From the NCBI GenBank assembly GCA_028287605.1, contig JAQBPI010000202.1, positions 1 to 5,130 of the forward strand: 5,130 nucleotides of DNA. The letters run 5' to 3'. The notes beneath the pieces were generated by a model, which was given only the letters and a program-made list of their open reading frames with translations, searched no databases and had not been told where the DNA came from. How positions within the stretch are numbered: position 1 is the first letter of the stretch; every line of letters starts with the position of its first letter. Position numbers and translations under genes: made by a program. Origin of the DNA: Chloroflexota bacterium. Lineage in GTDB: Bacteria > Chloroflexota > Dormibacteria > Aeolococcales > Aeolococcaceae. Positions 1 through 2,899 of the stretch are shown one piece after another.

Positions 1-275
1 TGGCGGCGGACGATCCGCGCCGCCACCTCCTCGCCGCGGGCGGTCAGCGAGACGCTGCGGTCGCGGGCGAAGCCCACCCAGCCGTCGCGCTCGAGCCGCT
101 GCAGGTTGACGCTCCCCGTGGGGGCGCTGACCCCGAGCCAGTCGGCGAGGCGGCTGGGACGGACGGTCTCGCCCTCGTGGGCGATGTAGTACACACACTC
201 GAGGTAGCGGTCCACCGTCTCGGTGCGATGGGCCTCGGGCGGAGCCCCCTCCTGCGACTGCTCCTCGGCCATCAT
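1..275 (-). CDS. DtxR/MntR-family metal-dependent transcriptional regulator, N-terminal part (runs off left edge)
   Basis: The visible 91 residues form the winged-helix DNA-binding domain of the DtxR/MntR family, whose members repress metal uptake or related genes when bound to Fe(II) or Mn(II). An N-terminal helix (VDRYLECVYYI, residues 21-31) is followed by the helix-turn-helix (RPSRLADWLGVSAPTGSVNLQRLERDGWV, about 39-67) and the wing (FARDRSVSLTARGEEVA, about 69-85). The dimerization and remaining metal-ligand region lies beyond the window. Two tandem ATG codons (275 and 272) compete as start. No strong Shine-Dalgarno is visible. A TAAGAT hexamer lies exactly six bases before the second ATG, which favours a leaderless start at 272. 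By my alignment from memory, the position of the first metal ligand (Asp8 of MntR, Met10 of DtxR) is Arg23 here, while Glu26 matches MntR Glu11. The family call is confident; the metal is unknown. Confidence 0.85.
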   Translation of the reverse strand, partial: MMAEEQSQEGAPPEAHRTETVDRYLECVYYIAHEGETVRPSRLADWLGVSAPTGSVNLQRLERDGWVGFARDRSVSLTARGEEVAARIVRR

Positions 276-278
276 CCG

Positions 279-284
279 ATCTTA
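279..284 (-). promoter_or_regulatory. Candidate -10 element (TAAGAT) for the DtxR-family gene
   Basis: On the minus strand TAAGAT matches the TANNNT -10 consensus. It ends six bases before the ATG at 272, so transcription would begin at or next to that codon and give a leaderless mRNA, a common arrangement in actinobacteria. No convincing -35 element is visible. Confidence 0.45.
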
Positions 285-325
285 CCCCAGGCCCGTTGTC
301 CGCCCCGGCCGGCGGCGCCGCGGGA

Positions 326-490
326 TCAGTGGCGGAACCAGTACACCGCCGCCGCGGGGGGGAGCGCGGCCAGCAGCAGCCCCACCACCACCCGGTTCCA
401 GACCGCCGACCTGCGGTCGCGGATCAGCCCCACCACGGCGAGGAGCCACAGCACCGTGCCGGCGAGGATGAGGACGAGCGCCAATGCCAC
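326..490 (-). CDS. Small two-helix membrane protein of unknown function
   Basis: This 54-residue ORF starts at a GTG at 490 and ends with a TGA at 326-328. The first hydrophobic helix (ALALVLILAGTVLWLLAVVGL, about residues 2-22) is followed by a short basic loop (IRDRRSAVWNR, about 23-33) and a second hydrophobic helix (VVVGLLLAALPPAAAVYWF, about 34-52). The charged loop favours a cytoplasmic turn with both termini outside. The reading frame stays open further upstream, into the DoxX and tRNA-His region, but that part is only a shadow; the hydrophobic pattern begins at the GTG. No Shine-Dalgarno is visible, but TACGCT sits exactly six bases before the GTG, as for a leaderless gene. The DtxR-type gene lies 50 bases downstream on the same strand. 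I do not recognise a named family. The start is less certain than the frame. Confidence 0.6.
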   Translation of the reverse strand: MALALVLILAGTVLWLLAVVGLIRDRRSAVWNRVVVGLLLAALPPAAAVYWFRH

Positions 491-496
491 CGCCCG

Positions 497-502
497 AGCG
501 TA
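497..502 (-). promoter_or_regulatory. Candidate -10 element (TACGCT) for the small membrane protein gene
   Basis: TACGCT on the minus strand fits TANNNT and is separated by six bases from the GTG start at 490, the same geometry as at the DtxR-type gene. No clear -35 element is seen. It lies in the divergent intergenic region shared with the DoxX gene. Confidence 0.35.
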
Positions 503-543
503 GCACCGGGCTCCGCCGGCTCCGCCGAGCCGTGCCGACGGGC

Positions 544-570
544 TACCCTCGCTCCGTCCACCACGGAGGA
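544..570 (+). promoter_or_regulatory. Candidate -10 element and ribosome binding site of the DoxX gene
   Basis: TACCCT at 544-549 is a possible -10 element. A GGAGGA Shine-Dalgarno at 565-570 lies five bases before the ATG at 576 and fixes that start. Unlike its two neighbours, this gene therefore looks led by a conventional 5' untranslated region. Confidence 0.55.
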
Positions 571-575
571 ACCCC

Positions 576-959
576 ATGCGCGACAAGCACGGCAAGCCGA
601 CGGTGCTGCGCCGGTTGGGCCGGATCGGGATCGCCTCGGTCTTCATCCACAGCGGCATCGACGCGGCGTTCGAGCCGGGCATGAGGCCGGCGAAGCTCGA
701 GGCCGTCGGCATCCCCGAACCGGAGCTCATGGTGCGCCTCAACGGCGCCGGCATGGCGATCGCGGGCACCACCCTCGGGCTGGGCATCCGCCCCCGCGAG
801 TCGGCACTCGCCCTGCTCGCGCTCCTAGTGCCCACCACCCTGGTGGGCCACGCCTTCTGGAACGAGGAGGGCCCCGCCCGGCGCATGCAGGAGATGCAGT
901 TCCTCAAGAACGTCGCCCTCGCCGGCGGCCTGCTCACGGTGATCGCCTCCGAGAGCTGA
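576..959 (+). CDS. DoxX-family integral membrane protein
   Basis: The 127-residue product has the size and four-helix layout of the DoxX family of small bacterial membrane proteins. A short basic N-terminus (RDKHGKPTVLRRLGR) leads into helix 1 (IGIASVFIHSGIDAAF, about residues 17-32). Helix 2 is LNGAGMAIAGTTLGLGI (about 55-71), helix 3 is SALALLALLVPTTLVGHAF (about 76-94), and helix 4 is FLKNVALAGGLLTVIA (about 109-124). The FIHSGID motif in helix 1, the GHAFWN motif after helix 3 and the QFLKNVALAGGLL block before the end are typical of DoxX proteins. Some members are linked to thiosulfate oxidation or oxidative stress, but most, including this one, have no assignable substrate. The start is set by a GGAGGA five bases upstream. 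It ends 16 bases before the convergent tRNA-His gene. Confidence 0.88.
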   Translation: MRDKHGKPTVLRRLGRIGIASVFIHSGIDAAFEPGMRPAKLEAVGIPEPELMVRLNGAGMAIAGTTLGLGIRPRESALALLALLVPTTLVGHAFWNEEGPARRMQEMQFLKNVALAGGLLTVIASES

Positions 960-975
960 GCCGGCGACCGGAGGG

Positions 976-1053
976 TGGGGTGGCCAGAGGGATTTGAACC
1001 CTCGACCTCCAGGGCCACAACCTGGCACTCTAACCAACTGAGCTATGGCCACC
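976..1053 (-). tRNA. tRNA-His (anticodon GTG)
   Basis: Read on the minus strand, the acceptor arms GTGGCCA and TGGCCAC pair over seven bases. The anticodon stem CCAGG/CCTGG encloses the loop TTGTGGC with anticodon GTG. The T arm is GAGGG-TTCAAAT-CCCTC. The hallmark tRNA-His extra pair is present: a genomic G at position -1 (base 1053) opposite C73 (base 979). The 3' CCA is encoded (978-976). The gene converges with the DoxX gene and diverges from the tRNA-Arg gene. Confidence 0.97.
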
Positions 1054-1095
1054 CCGAGCCGGCCGCGGCCACGCCGGCCGCGACGAGGCGGAGTG

Positions 1096-1101
1096 ATGAT
1101 A
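1096..1101 (-). promoter_or_regulatory. Candidate -10 element of tRNA-His
   Basis: TATCAT on the minus strand is close to the TATAAT consensus and stands about 43 bases before the tRNA 5' end, which gives a leader of about 35 bases. The -35 region is not recognisable. Confidence 0.4.
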
Positions 1102-1251
1102 CCCGCCCCGGCCTCGGGCTGGAGGTTCCGATGCGCCTGCGCGCCTGGCGTCCCCGCCGGCGGTCGAAGCGGCAGGGACAGGGCCACTTGCGCCGGGCAG
1201 CCCCTCCGGCCCGATCATATGTGGCGGCGCGGCGACCGTCCGCGACCACCG

Positions 1252-1257
1252 TAGACT
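1252..1257 (+). promoter_or_regulatory. Candidate -10 element of tRNA-Arg
   Basis: TAGACT fits TANNNT and lies ten bases before the mature tRNA 5' end, so the primary transcript would carry only a few leader bases. No good -35 match is seen. Confidence 0.45.
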
Positions 1258-1267
1258 GCCCCGGCCC

Positions 1268-1344
1268 GCCCCCTTAGCTCAGCTGGATAGAGCAGCCGCC
1301 TTCTAAGCGGCCGGTCGCAGGTTCGAGTCCTGCAGGGGGCGCCA
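1268..1344 (+). tRNA. tRNA-Arg (anticodon TCT), probable integration target
   Basis: The acceptor arms GCCCCCT and AGGGGGC pair over seven bases, with discriminator G1341 and an encoded CCA at 1342-1344. The D arm is AGCTCAGCTGGATAGAGC. The anticodon stem GCCGC/GCGGC encloses the loop CTTCTAA, so the anticodon is TCT, which reads AGA and AGG. The T arm is GCAGG-TTCGAGT-CCTGC. All arms are intact, so the gene should be functional. A tyrosine recombinase gene begins about 160 bases downstream on the same strand, the usual layout when an element has integrated into a tRNA 3' end and restored it. Confidence 0.97.
1321..1344 (+). other. Putative attachment-site core in the 3' part of tRNA-Arg
   Basis: Tyrosine recombinases next to tRNA genes commonly use the T-arm to 3'-end segment as the crossover region, and a matching copy marks the other end of the element. 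I find no second copy of this segment in the window, so the far end would lie beyond the right edge. The exact core boundaries cannot be set from one end. This is inferred from position only. Confidence 0.35.
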
Positions 1345-1352
1345 TCGCCCAC

Positions 1353-1376
1353 AAAATGGCGTGGTTCCAACATTTT
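1353..1376. repeat. AT-rich interrupted inverted repeat after tRNA-Arg
   Basis: AAAATG (1353-1358) and CATTTT (1371-1376) are perfect inverted copies. Between them TGG and CCA form a further short inner stem around TT. It lies nine bases past the encoded CCA. It could be a weak tRNA terminator, because T-rich sequence follows, or part of the recombinase binding region. Confidence 0.4.
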
Positions 1377-1439
1377 CTTCCCCTTCATCACTGCTGCCCG
1401 GAGGCGCTCCAGAGGCGCCTGAAAGTGCGAGGCGTCCCC

Positions 1440-1486
1440 TCACAGACCTGTGACCGAGGATGTATCCTTTTTCGGTCACAGACCTT
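1440..1486. repeat. Composite inverted and direct repeat upstream of the recombinase gene
   Basis: CTGTGACCGA (1448-1457) and TCGGTCACAG (1472-1481) are perfect 10-base inverted copies. Inside them GGAT (1458-1461) and ATCC (1464-1467) extend the stem, broken only by TTTT at 1468-1471. TCACAGACCT also occurs as a perfect direct repeat at 1440-1449 and 1477-1486. The block overlaps a possible -10 (TATCCT, 1463-1468), so it may be an operator, a recombinase arm-type site or an mRNA hairpin. Confidence 0.6.
1463..1468 (+). promoter_or_regulatory. Candidate -10 element of the recombinase gene
   Basis: TATCCT fits TANNNT and would place transcription start near 1475, leaving a leader of about 27 bases before the ATG at 1502. 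It lies inside the inverted repeat, so a protein bound there would block it. No good -35 is seen. Confidence 0.35.
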
Positions 1487-1490
1487 GTCA

Positions 1491-1495
1491 GAGGG
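1491..1495 (+). promoter_or_regulatory. Ribosome binding site that decides the recombinase start
   Basis: GAGGG lies six bases before the ATG at 1502. The upstream in-frame ATG at 1460 has only a GAGG directly against it, too close to serve, and sits inside the inverted repeat. The shorter reading is therefore preferred. Confidence 0.55.
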
Positions 1496-1501
1496 CCCCG
1501 C

Positions 1502-2509
1502 ATGCGTCCCATTCAGCGCCGACAGCGGCCGCTGACCACGGTCGCTCCACCGCGACCCAATCAGCCAGTGCGCTGGGACGACGCCGTCGAGGAGTTCATC
1601 GCCACTCAGGCCCGGCGCCTGCGCGCGCAGCGGACGCTGGACAACCACCGGTGGGTGCTCATGGGCCGGGTGAAGGAGTACGCCGACGGTCACGGCCTCA
1701 CCACCGTCGATCGCTGGGACGCCGGCGCCTTTGAGGGCTTCCAGCACGATCTCGCCGAGGTGACCGACGCCGAGGGCAGGCCGTACTCCGCCTCCACCCA
1801 GCACATCCATTACCGCAACCTGCGGCAGTTTCTCCGCTTCTGCGCCGAGCGCGGGTACCTGCAGGACACCTCCGCGCTGACCGTCCGCGGTCCGCGGCTG
1901 CCCAGGCAGCTGCCCCGCTCGCTGACGCCCGAGGAGGAGCGCCGCCTGCTGGCCGTCGCCCGCGCCGGCGGGGGCCGCGACGGCGGCCGCGACGGCGTCC
2001 TGGTCGAGCTCCTCCTCCGCTGCGGCCTCCGACCCTTCGAGGTCATCCGGCTCTGCGTCGAGGACGTCTTCCAGACGAGCAAGGGCGACTGGCTGCTCCG
2101 CGTCTACGGGAAGGGGCACAAGGAGCGGATCGTCCCCCTCGACACTCCCAGGTGCGCGTTCAGTCGTGTCGTTCTGCAGTACATCGACAGGCAGCGACCG
2201 AAGGACACCCGGCGTCACGAACTCTTCCTGAGCGCCCGCCGGCGGGGAGACGATTACCAGCCGCTCACCGCCTCGGGCGTCGGTCAGATCATCGATCGCC
2301 TCTGCGAGCGGTCCGGACTCCATGGTGAGGCGGTGAAGGCCTACGCGTACCGGTTGCGGCATACCTTCGCGATGCGTGCGCTGGAGGCCGGCGCCGGGCC
2401 ACATGAGGTCCGGCGCGCCATGGGTCACGAGACCTTCGCGATGACCATGCGCTACCTCGAGGCCACCGACGACGACCTCATCGCGGCCTGGAAGCGGCGG
2501 AGTGATTAG
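1502..2509 (+). CDS. Tyrosine recombinase / site-specific integrase
   Basis: From the preferred ATG at 1502 the product has 335 residues; from 1460 it would have 349. Residues about 24-121 form the helical core-binding (SAM-like) domain, from RWDDAVEEFIATQ through HIHYRNLRQFLRFCAERGYL. The catalytic domain follows after LPRSLTPEEERRLL (about 137-150). Catalytic residues, numbered from 1502, are Arg177 in CGLRPFEVIRL, Lys204 in YGKGHKERIVPL, Arg286 and His287 in YRLRHTFAMRAL, His309 in AMGHETF and the nucleophile Tyr318 in TMRYLEAT. The His-to-Tyr spacing (H-x8-Y) is canonical. The first His of the usual HxxR box is replaced by Tyr283. Length and layout match XerC/D-like and element integrases. 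Its place beside tRNA-Arg points to integration and excision of this element rather than chromosome dimer resolution. The last four bases overlap the convergent regulator gene. Confidence 0.92.
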   Translation: MRPIQRRQRPLTTVAPPRPNQPVRWDDAVEEFIATQARRLRAQRTLDNHRWVLMGRVKEYADGHGLTTVDRWDAGAFEGFQHDLAEVTDAEGRPYSASTQHIHYRNLRQFLRFCAERGYLQDTSALTVRGPRLPRQLPRSLTPEEERRLLAVARAGGGRDGGRDGVLVELLLRCGLRPFEVIRLCVEDVFQTSKGDWLLRVYGKGHKERIVPLDTPRCAFSRVVLQYIDRQRPKDTRRHELFLSARRRGDDYQPLTASGVGQIIDRLCERSGLHGEAVKAYAYRLRHTFAMRALEAGAGPHEVRRAMGHETFAMTMRYLEATDDDLIAAWKRRSD

Positions 2510-2727
2510 CCGCACGGGAGGAACTCCCCCATGCCGTCCACGTCGGGGATCTCGACCAGGACGCGGATCACCTGCGCGGCCTTGTGGCGGTTGACCGGGA
2601 GACCGTGCACCATGCGGCCGACGGTCGTCTGGCTGACGCCTGTCTTCAGCGCAAGCTCGCGCTGGGTAAGGTCCTTGCGGTTGAGCGCGGCGACGACCTT
2701 CTGCGGGTCGAGGATCACCCTGCCCAT
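2506..2727 (-). CDS. Small Xre-type helix-turn-helix regulator
   Basis: The 73-residue product is essentially one Cro/CI-like DNA-binding domain. After MGRVILDPQKVVAALNRK, the helix-turn-helix runs through LTQRELALKTGVSQTTVGRMVHG (about residues 20-42), and PVNRHKAAQVIRVL (about 44-57) forms the closing helix. The start at 2727 has a good ribosome binding site: GAGGAAGG ends five bases before the ATG. Its TAA (2508-2506) overlaps the TAG of the convergent integrase (2507-2509). One base separates it from the stop of the possible 56-residue ORF upstream, suggesting cotranscription with the large gene. It has no catalytic domain. By position it may be the element's repressor or an excision control factor; this is inference. 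Confidence 0.82.
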   Translation of the reverse strand: MGRVILDPQKVVAALNRKDLTQRELALKTGVSQTTVGRMVHGLPVNRHKAAQVIRVLVEIPDVDGMGEFLPCG

Positions 2728-2728
2728 C

Positions 2729-2899
2729 TCATCCTTCCTCGTGCGGTGGTGTACCCAGCGCGGCCGCGTGCGAGTGCTCGCACATCGAGTCCATCTCCCG
2801 CCTCCTGAGGATCGCCGTCGAGATGGGGAGCCAGACCCATCGAGCCCGGCCCGTGGATGTGGAGCCAGCCATCCGTCGCTGCCAGTGCGGCGGTCCCAT
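2729..2899 (-). CDS. Possible translationally coupled small protein (56 residues), no family recognised
   Basis: The ATG at 2899-2897 shares its A with the TGA of the large gene (TGATG), and its own TGA (2731-2729) ends one base before the ATG of the Xre regulator. Such tight junctions on both sides are typical of real operon genes. Its codons are G/C-ending at about 80 % of third positions, with a run of 27 such codons in the middle; the overlapping frame is clearly poorer. The sequence begins MGPPHWQRRMAGSTSTGRAR and has a mixed hydrophobic middle (WVWLPISTAIL). An internal in-frame ATG at 2794 has a perfect AGGAGG six bases upstream (2806-2801) and would give only 21 residues (MDSMCEHSHAAALGTPPHEE and a final G). 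Either start could be real, or the ORF may only be a coupling leader for the regulator. Confidence 0.42.
   Translation of the reverse strand: MGPPHWQRRMAGSTSTGRARWVWLPISTAILRRREMDSMCEHSHAAALGTPPHEEG
2768..2783. repeat. 16-base palindrome upstream of the Xre regulator
   Basis: GTGCGAG (2768-2774) and CTCGCAC (2777-2783) are perfect inverted copies around TG. The site lies about 40 bases upstream of the regulator's ATG, inside the possible small ORF. Its size and symmetry suit an operator for a dimeric Xre-type protein, and it could also fold as an RNA hairpin. Confidence 0.5.
2801..2806 (-). promoter_or_regulatory. Perfect AGGAGG Shine-Dalgarno inside the small ORF
   Basis: On the minus strand AGGAGG is followed by six bases and an ATG at 2794, in frame with the 56-residue ORF. 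This is the strongest ribosome binding site in the minus-strand block and supports translation of at least the last 21 codons. Confidence 0.5.

Larger units (their letters stand above)
1054..1267. other. Intergenic spacer between two divergent tRNA genes; no gene seen
   Basis: This stretch of about 214 bases holds only short ORFs without a good ribosome binding site. Next to the tRNA-His 5' end it carries a perfect 10-base direct repeat, GCCGGCCGCG at 1058-1067 and 1073-1082, with a self-complementary GGCCGCGGCC at 1061-1070. Its probable role is to hold the two tRNA promoters. Confidence 0.6.

Noticed and set aside
296..997. A 233-codon plus-strand ORF overlapping the membrane proteins and the tRNA-His gene
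   Set aside because: It is rich in Arg, Pro and His, runs across a tRNA and conflicts with the DoxX frame, which has a good ribosome binding site.
1341..1349. GCCATCGCC after tRNA-Arg recurs near 3012 and 4262, considered as a second attachment site
   Set aside because: The match is nine bases of a common coding string (the reverse of Ala-Met-Ala or similar) and does not extend into the tRNA T arm.
1303..1512. A minus-strand ORF ending inside tRNA-Arg (tail PLQDSNLRPAA)
   Set aside because: This tail is the well-known false translation of the reverse strand of a tRNA gene.
1388..2515. A 375-codon minus-strand ORF antisense to the integrase
   Set aside because: The plus strand encodes a complete tyrosine recombinase with its catalytic residues; this ORF is a high-GC shadow.
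2516..2528. A short hairpin (GGGAG-GAA-CTCCC) just after the integrase stop, considered as terminator
   Set aside because: It has only five base pairs, no T-run follows, and it lies inside the coding end of the Xre gene.
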